DNA of 64,000 nucleotides from Laccaria trichodermophora. Lineage: Eukaryota; Basidiomycota; Agaricomycetes; Agaricales; Hydnangiaceae. Made by a program: the position numbers and the translations under genes. Of the stretch, positions 21,932 through 35,253 are shown piece after piece. The DNA is taken from positions 3,472,001 through 3,536,000 of the forward strand of contig JACTVC010000001.1 of NCBI GenBank assembly GCA_018417955.1, read 5' to 3'. Each line of letters opens with the position of its first letter. Position 1 is the first letter of the stretch. A model generated the notes under the pieces. It did not search any database. It saw nothing but the letters and a program-made list of their open reading frames with translations, and was not told where the DNA came from.

Positions 21932-24770
21932 TATATACCTTATGGCATTGAATTGTGGCCAGATACATAGTTCTCTCAATCAGGGAATGGGGTGGGACAA
22001 GGCACGGCATCGGGGAGCGCTCGGATATCACCGATAATGATGGAGTGGAAGTCCAAGATTGTGAGTTCCACTCCTGTGATGACTTCAACACTCCCATTTC
22101 ACTTGAGGCAGGGTCCAATGTGTGATCTAGGCAAAGGTACCTCCATAATTGTCAACACTTGTTGAATAATAAAGCTGATGTGCATCCTGAAAATATTGAT
22201 TATCAAAATCTCAAATTGATGAACAATAAGAACATTGAGCACATCGAGTGGTCATTTCTGTTATTTTATTCTTCAACATAATCCAAGGGGGTCCAGGGAT
22301 CTGAATGCCAGACCGGGGGTTGGGGAGGGGGGTGGGTCCTCAAGCTCTTAAAAATTTGCTACTCAGGCCAAAAACTGGCCAAATGGCCATCAATTTCACT
22401 CTCAGTTTCTCTTCAGCTATTCTAATGTGCTTTACACAGTCTACAGACACATTTCTGACTCATAACTAATAATCTTTTAATTCTTTTCTTCATTTATCCC
22501 AAATAACATGTGACTGGCCGACCATCACACTATAGTGGATCTTTGGATTTTAACCAAATGAGAACTGAAATGCCTTTTTGTGACTTATGTAGGCACACTG
22601 ATATATTTTTGTGCTTCTCCCGCCTCTTGAAAACCAAAAAATGCGATATGTTTTTTTTTGTAGTTGCCTTTTTCGGTTTGACATTTCCATTTTAGGAAAG
22701 AGGGGTGGTGGGGTGGTCATGTCCCATGGCTTAAAAAAATTTACCGACCCCGTGTAATTTTTAAGGTCCTTGGGCCCCCTTGACATAATCTTCAGCTGAG
22801 TGGTGTTGCCATGGCTACCAAGGTTATTTCCCAAAGAAATTGTATAGCTATGTTAATTGAATGTGCTCAACATTTTTATTGTTCTTCATTTTGTAATTTT
22901 GACAATTAATGTTTTCCGGATGCACACCAGCTTCTTTATTTTACAAATGGCCACAATTATGGAGGTACATATGTCCAAATTTGTCCTGAATATTCTTTGG
23001 ACCCTGTCTCAAGTGTTTCTAACTTCCACTACTTCTTACTATACTCCCCGAAATACAACTCCAGTTGTGAATAAGATTATCAAGGCTGTCTGCAGAATAA
23101 AATCCTAGCCGATCACGATTCACCACATCAGTGCTCATCTGTGGCCTGGAGGTTCCAGGGGATCACCTTGCCGGAGCATGCATCACCGACGATAACCAGC
23201 TTTCGACGAATCTCACTCATTGATCTCGCGTTTTCCCCAAGCGAGGAGGTGGTATGGAAAGGCAAGCTGTCTGTCCTTATTTACGCACCCATTTGTGTTG
23301 CATATGGTGCACGTGCTTGACATCTCCTGAGCTTTCGCCGACGTTTGCTCAGTGCTCACCGCCATTCTGCTCAGCCTACATCTCACGAAGAAGGTGACAT
23401 ACGACAGGCCTATCGAAAAAACCCCTTCTACACATGATACAATTACTGCATTACTGGATGAGGTTCTCGAGAAGGAATCCTCGAGCATAGAAGATCTGTT
23501 TCTCCTTGGTTTCTCCAGAGGGTTGACTATTCTTGGCAACTGGAACCTCTTTGGCACTTCGCACTCGTTGGAACTCTTGGGTTGTCGAAACTATGATATT
23601 TGTTCACTTTCCAACCCATAATCCTTGATGTGGACTTTCGTTACCAGCAGACGCTTCGTCACGTTGGTGGCCTCAGGCTGTAACTTCCTTCCCCTTCTAT
23701 CCCAAAGTCATTCTCATCGCCCAGGGGTGCGGGGGGACCTTACGCCGTCTCCACTGCGCTCCTTCAGCGGACTTCTTCAAACGAACAGGAACCATTTAAA
23801 TTTTATACCCCCAAAGACTGCCCCGGCATCGAACCAGATTCCATAAACCAATATCCCCCAGTCAATACACTGCTCTCCATACCCGTTGCTCGCCTCCCCA
23901 ACCTCCCTCGCTTGATCTCGATCACAAAGGAATCATCATGTAACTACCAAAGGGATCTCATCAAAATGGGACATGAAATCACAAGTCTACGGTATTGGGA
24001 CCCTCCTGACAACAAACCGGTGTATATAGGCGACCGAACGGATAAATTCGAGGCTATGTGATCTCCCGACCCTCCAAGCTGTGATATAACACGATGCTAT
24101 GCAAGACATGCTAGAGTTCCAGCGTTCTTTTCACGCTCAGGATTTGGCCGATACAAAGTTTGTCGTTTATCAACTCTCCCAAGATGGAAATCAAACTAAG
24201 TTGAAATTCTCAGGCTATCAGTTGCTCGCTCCATCTGTTCCTGGTTGAGGTATAGCGACTCTGAGTCAGAACCTTCAAGTTTCGGTCAATTCTCCTAGTC
24301 AGTTTTGTTCGTGCATGGGCGAATTACGTCGTTGGTGGCGAGGAGTTGCGCCCAGATGAAAGGGATGTGTTCATGATCAAAAGATTGATACTGCTCTTAT
24401 ACCATAAAAGCATGTTTCCAGAAAAGGTTTCGAATTGATTTCACAATTTTCAAAAGTTCTTGGTGTGGCTTAAACTTTGTATCATTCAATCAGCCCAGCA
24501 TACATTGGACTACACGTTCTATTTACCCAGTTTTTCTTGAGGTATAATATACTTACCGTGCACCATGACTGACATGTGCAAGAAATCCGTTGCTTATCAG
24601 GTTGCGAGCTACATGGAAGTGCAGATCGTATCAGTCCCTTTCCAGTTAAATGGAGCGCTTTGCGGGCTATGGAAGTCCTTCGTTCCTCGTAGGATGAAGG
24701 TGATGCATCATCATCAGCCTGAACCTTGTAATGTCAAGCTTCTGGTATAGGACAACCACAAGAAGAAATC
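21932..24770. other. intergenic stretch without a convincing gene
   Basis: CpG content rises from about 23.1 kb, marking the edge of the gene island. A 114-residue minus-strand frame (23557-23213) and an overlapping plus-strand frame (23352-23621) are protein-like but match nothing I know, and neither connects to a clear exon chain. Short frames around 23.95-24.24 kb (beginning MGHEITSLRYWDPPDN, then MQDMLEFQRSFHAQDL) are separated by stops and may be remains of a gene. Confidence 0.35.
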
Positions 24771-27700
24771 CTAATCATCAGGGTCATGCACGACAATATC
24801 CATCACCGCCCTTCACACAACCCAGTCATTAGCAGCGTGATAGGTAACTTCAATGCGTAAGACTCACCTCAAATTCATTGCAAACCCAGTCTCCACGTCC
24901 GTCAGGGTCAGCGTATCAATCGAGTGTACGCCAGGCGACACAGCCAAGAAGTCCATCCTCACACTCTGGCATGATGAGGGCCGAAGCGGGCTGTAACATC
25001 CATAAAAAATCAGAATTTCTCTGAATTATCTCCCAAAACCACTTACCCAATCCGCACCCGACTATCCATAGCCAAAACCCCAGGATACCCCATCTTCCTC
25101 GCCAATCCACCGCCCATCACACTCCTCCTCACCTCCTCCTTCCTCCCCTTCCCCCGTCTTCTCTCCCCAGGACACGTCACCTCCAACCTCCTCGGCCACC
25201 CACTCTGGTTAAACACGAATATATCCAACGTAAACACATCCAAAGGGTATATCTTCCCCGGCCCCAACACAGAACCAACAACGCTGCTCCTCTTCCCATT
25301 CTCATTCCCATCGCCCCCAACCTCCAACGGGAGCAAACCAACAGAAACAACGATATTCTCCCCACCTGCCGCAGCACTCTGCAGTTTATTCAGCATCCTC
25401 TGTTCGCCAAACGCACTGGGGACGTATGGACCAGGTGTACGTGGTATCTCACCCGCTGCTGCACCCCTCTCCCTGCGTATCTCGACGCTTGGGCCGACGT
25501 TGGCTTGTATCTGTGAGGCGATGGGGCCAAGGGACATGGGGGAGGGGGGTATGGTGGATTTATGTGGGAATGCGGGGTATGCTGGTGTTTGAGGTGTCGT
25601 TTGGGTGTCGAATGGGGGTCCTAGATGCTCTTCTGCTTCCATTCCTGCGGATGAAGGTGGAATACCAGGTGTATGTGGTGGTGGAGGCGGTGGAGGGGCG
25701 CTGTAAGTCGTCGGGAATCTGTGGCCGCTACCAGAGATGGGTACGGAGGAGGTAGAGAATCTCCCAGAGTTCAGAGGGGATACGGTGAACCCTGGGTGGA
25801 GGAACATCGCTGATCGGTTGGGTGTGAGGCCTTTGATTGATCTTCCTGCGAAGTAGCCACCGGGAGTTAAGGTGGAACGCCTGCTAGAGGCTTGAGGTGT
25901 TGATCCAGCTGTGTATGTTGGAGTACCAGAGCCAGTGTAATGCGTACGGGAGGAGGAGGCGGAGTTGGTTGCGAATATGGGAAAGGGGGATGCAGGTTCA
26001 GGAAGGATGCTGGGGTGCCCTGCGGGGTCTGAGACGTCCATAGCATCCAGAGCTTGGGCTTGGTGTGCTGCGAGGTCGAGGACGCAGTTCCATCGTGAGG
26101 AGAACGTGTTGGTAGGGTATGATAAGGGAGATGTATCCGTGGATGGGCGAGGTGGGATGTAGGGTTTTCCAAAGATGTTGATGGTGACTGCGCGTTGGAG
26201 GTCAGATTGAGGAGGCCCACCCACACCGGCTGCTCTTGCGAACGAAAACGCATCCATTTCCTCTGGAGATCGCAAGAATGAAACGGCGTAGAGCAAGTTA
26301 TACTGTGCCAGAGGTCCAATCCTCAAAGGAAACGTTTTCTTTGCCGCATCTGAACTAAACCCGCCATCTCCCCAGCCAATAAGCGTCGCCTTCGCACCTT
26401 CCCCGCCAATTTTCACATCCACCTTCTCAACCACGAAGCCAGCGCCAATACCCGACTCGCCAGAGTTCTCAATCTCCACGCAAAGGACCACCGTCCGCTC
26501 GGCACTCCCTGCTTCTCTCCGCTCGCGTTCTTTTTCTGCATCGTCAAGTTCTGCGAGGGTTCCTTCTGTTTCTGGGAGGAGAACGTACGGAACGAAAACG
26601 GTCCGCATGCGGACTCGGAATCCGGAGACTGTTTGGAGTGTGCGGCGGTAGGATTTTCGGAGTGTTGGCAGGGATTTGCGGACGGCTGTCATTGGTGAAG
26701 GGGAGGGTACTGGGGTGTCCATTAGGATGGGGGGAAGTGAGAAGAGTTTTTGGCGGGTGACTTGACCGAGGCGGATAGATGGGAGGTTCAAAGGTGGATC
26801 TGCTCCTGCAAATGTCGGCCCTTTGATGCCATGTTAGGACGTTTTTTAGATTTTGAGAATGAAAGGCGTACCAACTGCAAGACCTGCCAAGAGGTTCACT
26901 TCTTCAAGCCCATCAAGCAATTTTTCCTCTGACTCTGGTACTGCTTCTCCAGTAGGCGTGGTAGGAGATTCTGGGGGTTTGAGGCCCAGAGTGGCTAAAT
27001 ACTTCGCGAGGGGGTGCTTTTCATTATTGATGATCCTCTTATCTCGAAGTGTTGCAGATACAGTTAAGCAAAGTAATGGATTTAAGAAGTTGAGGCGGAG
27101 AAAAGCTGGGGTAAAGATGTATTAGAACGATCTAAAGGCACAAAGAGAAGGAAATCCCTACAAACGGTTAACGAAAGCCGGTAAACGGCAACCCACACCT
27201 CTTCCTCTTCAGACCAAAGAAGGGAGAACGTCTCGGGAGAGTCGTCTGCTGTATTGGCGCCCCATATGTTGGCCAACAAGAGAGTCCCCTCGGAAGATAC
27301 ATACTTTCGATCTTGTTCTCCGGTTGAGGGCATAGGATGCGGAGTGCTTGGCGGTAAAATGGATGGATGGTGTGCACTATAGCGGTGACCTGGTTTGGGG
27401 GGACCAAGACTAGATGTCCGAGGTGGCGCAGAGAGTCGAGATGCTGGTGTCCGTGGCGTGTCGTTCGGTCCAGGTTGTGGTACTGAGGATATATATGTGG
27501 CTTCCAACGAAACTTGTAGATGCGAAAGAAACTCCAACAATAATTCAGGAGGATTCTTCGGATCAGAGGGTACAGACGGTGTTGGGGGCTTGATGCGAAG
27601 CATAAGAAGCGATAGCAGCTGTTCATCTGCGTATATGGACTTTGTGAGTACATAAAATGTTGGTGCAAAAAAAAGCTGCTGACCAAAAAAAGCTTGCTTT

Positions 27701-27828
27701 CTCTCTATCTTACTAAATTTCGCTCTGGAGAGCCATTCATCTGCCGTCGTTCCTGAGGGAAATTCTAGGGTTGTGTCGGGGACGAGCACGTTGAGCTCGG
27801 AAGTGGAGAAGAGCTGTTCCAGTGACAT
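24771..27828 (-). CDS. TRS65: TRAPP-II complex subunit TRS65-like protein
   Basis: Five minus-strand exons (27828-27162, 27105-26872, 26820-25047, 24990-24868, 24810-24771) join with compatible phases and GT-AG introns of 51-57 bp into 945 residues. The N-terminus (MSLEQLFSTSELNVLVPDT), the central region (RIGPLAQYNLLYAVSFL) and the C-terminal end (VMDIVVHDPDD) match my knowledge of the Trs65 family. Trs65 is a fungal subunit of TRAPP-II, a Rab guanine-nucleotide exchange complex that acts at the late Golgi and with Arf1. A long Ser/Pro-rich disordered stretch (about 25.5-25.9 kb) interrupts the beta-sandwich-like regions, as is common in basidiomycete orthologues. It is divergently oriented to the Zn2Cys6 regulator. 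A degraded partial copy lies at 41540-42057. The gene appears intact. Confidence 0.85.
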
Positions 27829-28274
27829 GTTGGCGGTCCTGGCTTCTTAAAAACTCGATTTCGCGTCGAAAGGAATGATACGGAAAAAACGCCCGAATTC
27901 CCCTGATGATTGGGTTGTTGGTGGGTCGCCGTCGTCGTTGGTGACGGTGAGCAGCAAGAGATTTTGTTTGCCTGGAGGATCTCATCCAAACAGCGCTAAG
28001 GGTGTGTGTCCTTGCCCTTTCAAAGGACGCTCTCGAACGGCGGTTGCGTTTTCCCGTCTTCAAGAACATCAATCGCTCTGACGCCACGACACACAATTGC
28101 CCTTGCAGGGTATATGTGAGATTAGACGCGCTGTGCACTATTATTTCTACCGTGTGCTTTCCGAGAAATTGACCAGGAACGAATTTCGGAAAGGACACGG
28201 GCGATGCTATGCACGTACATCCTCTTGAAAGTGGGTATACGCCAACGTGCACAGGATAGTGATAACTCATAAAG
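27829..28274. promoter_or_regulatory. shared 446-bp intergenic promoter region (TRS65 / Zn2Cys6 regulator)
   Basis: The two genes start head to head here and no other gene fits, so both promoters must lie in this interval. It is CpG-rich compared with the repeat regions. No specific factor site or TATA box can be assigned with confidence. Confidence 0.6.
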
Positions 28275-31200
28275 ATGTCTGCAGCAATCGTTGCTTTAGC
28301 TTCAACAATTGCGATGCCGAAACCTCCATCCAAACCGAAACGTTCTCCTCAAGTGAACCTTGATGATGACGAGGACGAAGGCAACTCCACCAAGACGCGG
28401 GGTCCTTACACTGAGAAAGCATGTAACATTTGTCGTCAAAAGTACGCTCAAGACTGGTTCACCTGTACATTTCCAAGAAAGCTGATCCTTAACGTAGGAA
28501 GATAAAGTGCGACGATCAGAGACCCGTATGCGGTAGTTGTCTAAAGTCAGGACGGGATGCGGAGGTACGAAAAGCCACTCTCACTTCCCCTGCTAGACAT
28601 TTATCTCATAACAGTGCTCCTGGTCAAGAGACCCCATAGTCCACAAACCTCGGACCGAGGCCCTCTTTGAATCGATGCAAAAGAACATTGAGGCACTACA
28701 CCAGTACGCTAACCACCTTGAGTCGCTGCTCCGGAAATGCCATGGAGAGCATGGGGGAAACCTGGACACTTCATACCTTCGCCTTCGACCCAAGGATAAC
28801 TCTAACGCACTGTGGGTTGTTGAATACGCAGCAGACTATATACCAGATCAAATTGAAGAGACTGTTGTTGATTCTGACCCGGAGAATGATCCTACAGTCA
28901 AGGAATTATGCATACCCACCCGGAACCTGAACGTACGTTTCTCTTTTCCATCAGATTTTTGTTTCGTTTCTTGACACTTGATACAGCTTGAAGAAGGAGG
29001 GTTCCTGCTCGCGCACGGAAACACCGCCGTCTGGCGCTTCATGCAAGTTCCTCTCCCAGCTCAGGGGCCGTCTCGTTTCCCAGCCATCGCCGAAAACCCT
29101 GACGCGACTTATGTACTGCTGGTAGACGGTGTGGATGACAGCCACTACAACCCCAACTTTGATTGGTCAAGACACCTCCCTTCCAACGTCCCCCTCGACA
29201 GGAGGTCCCATGATAAGTTCGTTCCATGTCTCTTCTTTCAAGATGTTGCAATGCTGATGTAAGTTACACCACCAGAGCCCTCGACCTCCTCTTCAAATTC
29301 TTCACGTCCTGGTGTTTCCGTATCGTCCCAGCCCTCTTCCTTCGGGACATGTACAGAGCACTCATCGTTCCCCGCTCCCACACCCCGCCCAAGACACCAC
29401 ACTACTCACCCATGCTGCACAATGCTCTCGTGGCATTGGGGACGGCGTTCCTCGATGACCCAAACATCCGGGACTTCAAGTCCCGTCGGTGTTTTGCTGA
29501 TGCTGCGAAGCGCTACATAGAGGTTGAATGCCAAAAGCCTCAGTTGAGCGTGGTGCACGCGTTGGACATATTGGCTAGCTTTCACTCTTCGCAGGGAGAT
29601 CAGACAGTTGGGTTTCTATATTTTGGTCAGCCGCTTTTTTACTCTGTAGAGACACTCTTTTTTGAGGAGGTTGTGTTACAGGCATGAGTGCCAGGATGAG
29701 TCAAGCCCGTTAGTACTTTCCCTGCCAAATCTGCTGCGCAATGTTTCTGAAACCTGTTTATCATAGTGGGTCTAGGCGTCGATTGCTCGGACTGGGTCAA
29801 ACTCGGTCTCATCGACGAGACTGAGAGGCTTGATCGAAATTGGGCGCACTGGACCACATTCTCGCAGGTTAGTACAATCTTTCATCGCACATCAACAACT
29901 CTAACGCATCTTTTTAGGATGTGTGTTGGTCCCTATACGTGGGACGCGACTTCTGCGTCACATCCCCATTGAATTCGCCTGTCCCTGTCCCTTTTGTGGA
30001 CACGGATCTAGATCAGATGCCATGGTGTCATCCACCAGCTGGCATCGCCCCACAAGCTAATTATCTTTCAAAAACTTTCGCGGCGACGTGTGAGTTGTTG
30101 ATGATCGCTCGTCGCATTATGGACGTTGTGTAAGTATTTGTTGGACGATGGCTTTACATTTCATGGGCTTACATGATTATCTAGCAATAATCTCAATCGA
30201 GCTCGTTCTCGCCCTTTGGTTCTTGACGAACTTATCACTGACATCGAGTAAGTTTTCGAATTCAAACATAGAAATTACTTTTATTGATGATTGTCTTTAC
30301 CAGCATCAAACTCAACACCTGGAAAAGCTCGCTTTCTCCAGAAGTTGACATCAGTATCGCTTCCCGCCCAACGGCCACACCTCACCGTTTGATGCTCCAT
30401 TTAACTTACTGGTGGCTTTTCATCCTTCTTCATCGGCCCTTCTTCCACCGTAGAGCTAAGCTCATCCACTCCACTGACAAGGAGATTGACCATGTTAAGG
30501 TATGTGTATCATTGTTGTGCTCCATAGAGCCAACCACTGATATCGTTCTACTCAGCTCTGCAAGCGCGCTGCAGAAAATATCATGGAGCGACTCGGGACT
30601 TGGCGTTCCCTCTACACGTTGCGATACGCACCAATCACCCTCATACAGACCGTCTTTTCAGCCGGAACAATATACCTCTTATGGGGCGTTCAAGCAACTT
30701 CCGGACCCCGGGTAGCGCACAAAGAACTCAAGACCGCTCTGGACCAGCAAAAGCTCTGCCACCAGTACCTGGTCGAGATTGGGAAATCATGGCAGTGCGC
30801 TACGAACATTGCGGGGATCCTGAAGAACCTTATGCAAAAACAGCTAGAGCCCGTGCTGGAGCGTAGGCAGTTGGTTCCTAGATTGGCGGAAGATGAGGGG
30901 ATTATACCACCGGCTATTCGGAGGTCGTCTTCTGCTCATTCCCGCAAGCGCACGACTGTGCCTCCACCACGGAAGGGTAAACAAAGGAAATCGTCAAAGG
31001 GCAGGGGACAAGCGCTTGACACTGCTCTCCCGCCTCTAGATGCTACATCCAACATCTCCATTCGTCCACGCAACTCGTTCTCCGCTCCCCAGATTCAAAC
31101 TTCTACTTCCTCATCTTCCACCTCGTCATTCTCCTCTCCTCCGATCCAAGTACCAATGCCGACATCTTCGACCTCTTCGTTCTTCCCTCCCCCCATCCAA

Positions 31201-31686
31201 GCTTCGACCTCTGCATCCTCCGCCACTTCATTCGGATATCTGGATGCATGGGACTACCGAACTTCAATGGGGGGTTCGGTAAGCTCAAGTCCAAATACCA
31301 CTTTCTCACCGCCCTCCCCGTCGGTCTTTGGCAATTTCAGCCCAGAGATACCGCAACAAGGATATATCAACCACAACTTAACCCCAGCGCCGGTAGCTGT
31401 AGAACGCTCTCCTCCTGCTGTGAATATGGATAACATGGGAGATGGACAGGGATACATGCACGAACACCAAGATCCGATCTACTCATTCACGGAAATGCCT
31501 TGGTTCCTGGCAAGTCAAGCTGATTCTTCGTCGTCGTCATCAAGCTTTGATCTGGGCAGCGCTTTGTGGCCTAGCGTTGAACCGATGAATATTGGGGGAG
31601 ATCGAGAATACCATTATGAGGATGATGCGATGACGGATGAGGATCGTGCGCAGTTGAATTATTGGCTTCAGCAGCTACAGTCATAG
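28275..31686 (+). CDS. Zn(II)2Cys6 transcription factor with fungal_trans domain
   Basis: Ten exons (28275-28441, 28498-28564, 28615-28932, 28987-29216, 29276-29625, 29767-29867, 29918-30129, 30185-30247, 30304-30499, 30556-31686) splice in phase to 944 residues. The zinc cluster spans the first three exons: CNIC, then C in KIKC, then VCGSC and AEC, giving CX2CX6CX6CX2CX8C, which binds two zinc ions and CGG half-sites. A short linker and coiled region follow (ALFESMQKNIEALHQY). The middle matches the fungal_trans regulatory domain (WVKLGLIDETERLDRNW, LYVGRDFCV, RLMLHLTYWWLFILLHRPFF). The C-terminus is Ser/Pro-rich with an acidic end (YEDDAMTDEDRAQLNYWL), perhaps for activation. It resembles the NirA-like class of Agaricomycete regulators; its target genes cannot be told from the sequence. 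Its final exon end is copied in the chimeric pseudogene at 35083-35253. Confidence 0.9.
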
Positions 31687-32282
31687 TGGGCTTTTTGAGC
31701 TCATGGAGGACGTTGTTGGTACTCTTCTGGACCTTTTCGTGCTGTGCTTTTTGATTGTTTTTTGGACTCTTGTCAACTTGGACTTTACTTGGACTGACTT
31801 TGCAGGCTGGTAGTGATACCTTTTATGTTGTATCATACGTCTGATACCCGCCCGTTGTATGTAAACGTGTAACATCATGTTAACAGTATTCGTCACAACT
31901 TCCACCTCAGCCTCTGAATATAACGATAATCCTTGCAGTTACATAACGAATCTGTCGGTATCTAAATAGTCGTGATAATGATATGCACATCCTTCGAGTC
32001 TGCGTATAAGTGTACTCATTCGCACTTCGAATTGAAAACACGTCAAACGCACTGATTTTTTCCTGCAATAACTAGCATAGGCTAACCTACAATTCGAATA
32101 TTCGAGGAGACGCGACGCCCCGGTCGTGGTGGTCGCAAAATAGAAGCATCAGGTGATCTGTAAATACATGTGTCCAATTGAAGTTGAACAATGTCCCTGT
32201 ATTCGATTCCCTCTACACATATCTCTTCCACCTCTTCCTCCCCCGCCTCGCTGTCCTCGCTGTCCTTCCCTTCCTCCCCGCC
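31687..32282 (+). other. intergenic region between regulator and PAC1
   Basis: It holds the presumed 3' UTR of the regulator and the promoter/leader of PAC1. The leader just before the PAC1 start (about 32210-32282, rich in CCTC/CTTCC) is also found in front of the pseudogene copy (36490-36573), which shows the duplication included promoter-proximal DNA. Confidence 0.5.
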
Positions 32283-34179
32283 ATGGCTGCACAACTTTCA
32301 GCTCGCCAACAAACAGATCTGTACGCGCAACCTATATCCACAACCGGCTTTATTACTAACGTTGACGTTCATGATATGAACAGGCACAAATCGATGCTCG
32401 ATTACCTCCACACCGCCGGATTCACAAAAACTTACGACCAGTTACGAGAGGAAGCCCCCGATTTGGTGTTTATACCCCCCCTCTGTCGCCTTACCACTTG
32501 ATCGCTGATCTGACCCTTCCTCCGACAAGCTCGAGTTTAAACCCGACCCCACATCGCCCTCTAGCGGGTTGTTGGTGAAGAAATGGACGAGCGTGATCAG
32601 AATGCAAAAAAAGGTGTGTTTCGACCTCGTTACTTTGCTACCTTCATGACATGAACGACGCCTCGATTCGTAGATTATGGATCTGGAATCACGCCTCGCC
32701 CAAGCCCTCGAAGAACTATCGCACGCCTCCACCTCTGATGGCTCGAAACGCGCAAATAAGGAATGGCTGCCTAACGAACCCGCCAAATACATTCTCATCG
32801 GGCACAGGGACAAAATCAACTCTGTCAGTTTTCACCCTCTGTACTCCGTTATAGCGTCGGCTTCTGTAGACGCGACGGTGAAGATCTGGGACTGGGATTC
32901 AGGGGAATTGGAGAGGACGTTGAAGAGCCATACGAAGGCGGTTTCGGATTGTCAGTTTGATTCGACGGGGAAAGTTTTGGGTGAGTGTTTTGTGTAGTAC
33001 TGCAAAGTGATAATTTGGGCTAAGGGATTGGATATAGCGACGTGTTCGGACGATCTGTTTATAAAGCTCTGGAACGTCCCTGATGACTACAAGAACTTCG
33101 CTACCCTCAGAGGACACGAACATTCCATCTCGAGCGTTTCTTTCTTACCAGGGGACAATCAGGTCGTTTCGTCAAGTCGGGATCATACAGTCAGGATGTG
33201 GGATGTCCAAACAAGGTGTGTTATCCCCCACTGCCTTTTTACCCAACTAACCTCCTCATCGAAGTCATTGTGTAAAAGTCATAAGACCACACGAAGAATG
33301 GATCCGATCTGCCATTCCCAGTCCGGACGGTCGGCTTCTCTTAACATGCTCAGACGACCACGTACGCGTTTCGTTTCCAGTTCACAAACCCTTTCGATTC
33401 TTACCTTCTTTTGCTTTCTTTCAGACGGCACGAATCACAGACCTAGAGTCATCCGCACTAAAGGCGGAGATGCGAGGTCACGACAACCGTATCGAATGCG
33501 CCGTGTTCGTACCTCCAGTATCTATTCCATCTGTCCGGGAACTGGTAGCTGTGGTGAATCCATTTTCCCTCCTTTACACTTGTTGAGTCGAGCATAAACG
33601 TGTCCAGCCTTCTACAGTCCAGTCTGCGAAAGTCGACTCCCTGGGGATCTCATTCGTCATAACGGGGTCTCGTGACAAGACAATCAGGCTCTGGGACGCG
33701 TTGAGGGGTCAATGCTTATGGACTTTTGTCAGTTTCTCTTTCTACAGGGTGCCTCTTATCTTTCCTAACACCCCGAATCCCAGGTCGGCCACGACGGCTG
33801 GGTTCAAGCAGTGACCTTCCACCCATGTGGGAAATACCTCCTCTCAGTAGCGGACGACCATACCCTGCGGATTTGGGATTTGAAGACTGGTCGATGCTTA
33901 CGAAAAGGTTCTTCACCACTACTTCCCCTTCTTTCTTCACTCAACTCATTTCTTCTTTTTTCTTTACCTCTCGATAGTTGAAGCACACAGCCCCTTCGTA
34001 CAATGCGTAGCATGGGGACCTGCACCCCTGACAGACGCGAAGAACGACGAGCCAGAGAGGATCGTCAATGTTTTGGCTACGGGTGGAACGGATAAGGTAC
34101 TGTTGTTATGGCTCTACCTCCATCTGGCGACGAACCTCAACGTTCTTGATTCCAGTTGGTTAAGATCTGGAAACCCTGA
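32283..34179 (+). CDS. PAC1: nuclear distribution protein PAC1 / LIS1 homologue
   Basis: Eleven exons (32283-32320, 32384-32465, 32530-32613, 32674-32980, 33038-33215, 33265-33361, 33425-33553, 33623-33727, 33784-33907, 33978-34096, 34156-34179) splice in phase to 428 residues, the usual length of LIS1 proteins. An N-terminal LisH motif ([20 protein letters not shown]) is followed by a coiled coil ([14 protein letters not shown]) and seven WD40 blades, with diagnostic WD/WN ends such as [39 protein letters not shown] and a closing VKIWKP. LIS1 dimerises through LisH and binds dynein with NudE/Nde1 to drive nuclear migration along microtubules. It lies downstream of the regulator on the same strand. 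A degraded inverted copy is at 35254-36573. No defect was seen. Confidence 0.95.
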
Positions 34180-35082
34180 TTTCCATCGTCCGTCTGCTTA
34201 TTGGGGATGTGGGACGTTAGTGATCTTACTTCCTGAAAGCAACACTTGGCTCCCGACTTGCTTGACTGACGGCCCTCTACCACCCGTCTTACAGTTCCCT
34301 TCTCATCATCATTCATACCCGGCCTTGAATCACACACCCACACTTTCATTGTCACGGTCACTATTCTTCGTTCTTTTCATCTCTCTTTCTTTCCTTCTTT
34401 ATGTTTTTCTTTCTTTCCATTTTGTTACACTACGATCACCCACCCATAATTTATTCAAGCTGGCCGATGTTCTGTCATCATCATCATTTATCGTTATTGT
34501 TTTCGAGACTAGTTTAGCTTGATTAGTGCCCACCACTCTATCGGGCCCTTCCAGGCGTCTATCGAGCCTCCTGCTGGCCCAAAGGGAGGGCGAAGAAGAT
34601 TCAAGCTCAAGAACCCAGCCTGCCTACCTTTCACGCGTGCTAGTACTAGTATCTCGGCCGGCGCGCCCCTGGAACTCGTTTGTTACCAGCCCAGGTATGT
34701 ATGTGTTGCTCGTCTTGGATGTGTTGTGTGGACTGATAGATTGTCTATCTTCTAGGTCTGCGGGACTCGGACAAGCAGGACCAATCGAATGAGTGATTAA
34801 ATGCATGCATGTGTTGACAAGAAGTAGATAGATCTTCCTCTTTGCGTGGATGCAAAGGCCTTGCGAATGAATGCGTTACGCAGAGGATGTACATATCGTG
34901 GCTAGATGTCGAACTTCAAATTGCAAGTTCTGATGAATGTTGGTTTTCGACAACTTCTGACATAGTGTTACACGTATGGCACAAGATAGATGGTACACTG
35001 GCAGCATGCAATTGGCGACATAGCAAGAAACGATCGAAAAGCATCGCGAAAAACCCCAAAAGAAGCCCATCAACTTCCTCCA
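34180..35082. other. no gene recognised
   Basis: It follows the PAC1 stop and precedes the chimeric pseudogene. A CT-rich stretch (34300-34440) could be the 3' UTR. Open frames here are short and overlap on both strands without domain signal. The inner junction of the inverted duplication lies somewhere in this interval. Confidence 0.5.
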
Positions 35083-35253
35083 CTACGACTCCTGCAGCTG
35101 CTGAAGCCAATGATCCAACCTCGCACGATCCTCATCCGTCATCGTATCATCCTCATAACGGTATTCTCGATCTCCCCTGAGATTCATCGGTTCAACGCTG
35201 GGCCACAATGCACTGCGCAGAGTGAAGCTTGATGGGGCTTGATTTGCTGGGAC
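35083..35253 (-). pseudogene. copied 3' end of the Zn2Cys6 regulator
   Basis: The minus strand reads ALWPSVEPMN..GDREY.YEDD.MTDEDRA..WLQQLQ and then a stop, matching the last about 45 residues of the regulator (31553-31686) with a few substitutions. Only the tail is present. It is fused directly after an exon of the PAC1 pseudogene, at about 35254, where both parents share a GGCAA(A/G)TCAAGC-like word, a possible microhomology breakpoint. Confidence 0.9.

Noticed and set aside
23213..23621. Overlapping plus and minus open frames of 89-114 residues in CpG-rich DNA
   Set aside because: Protein-like in parts, but no recognisable family, no clear splice partners and mutual overlap on opposite strands; kept only as a note in the intergenic entry.
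27737..28333. 198-codon minus-strand frame overlapping the TRS65 start and the promoter region
   Set aside because: It overlaps the first TRS65 exon in another frame and the start of the regulator, and shows no domain. TRS65 and the regulator explain the region.
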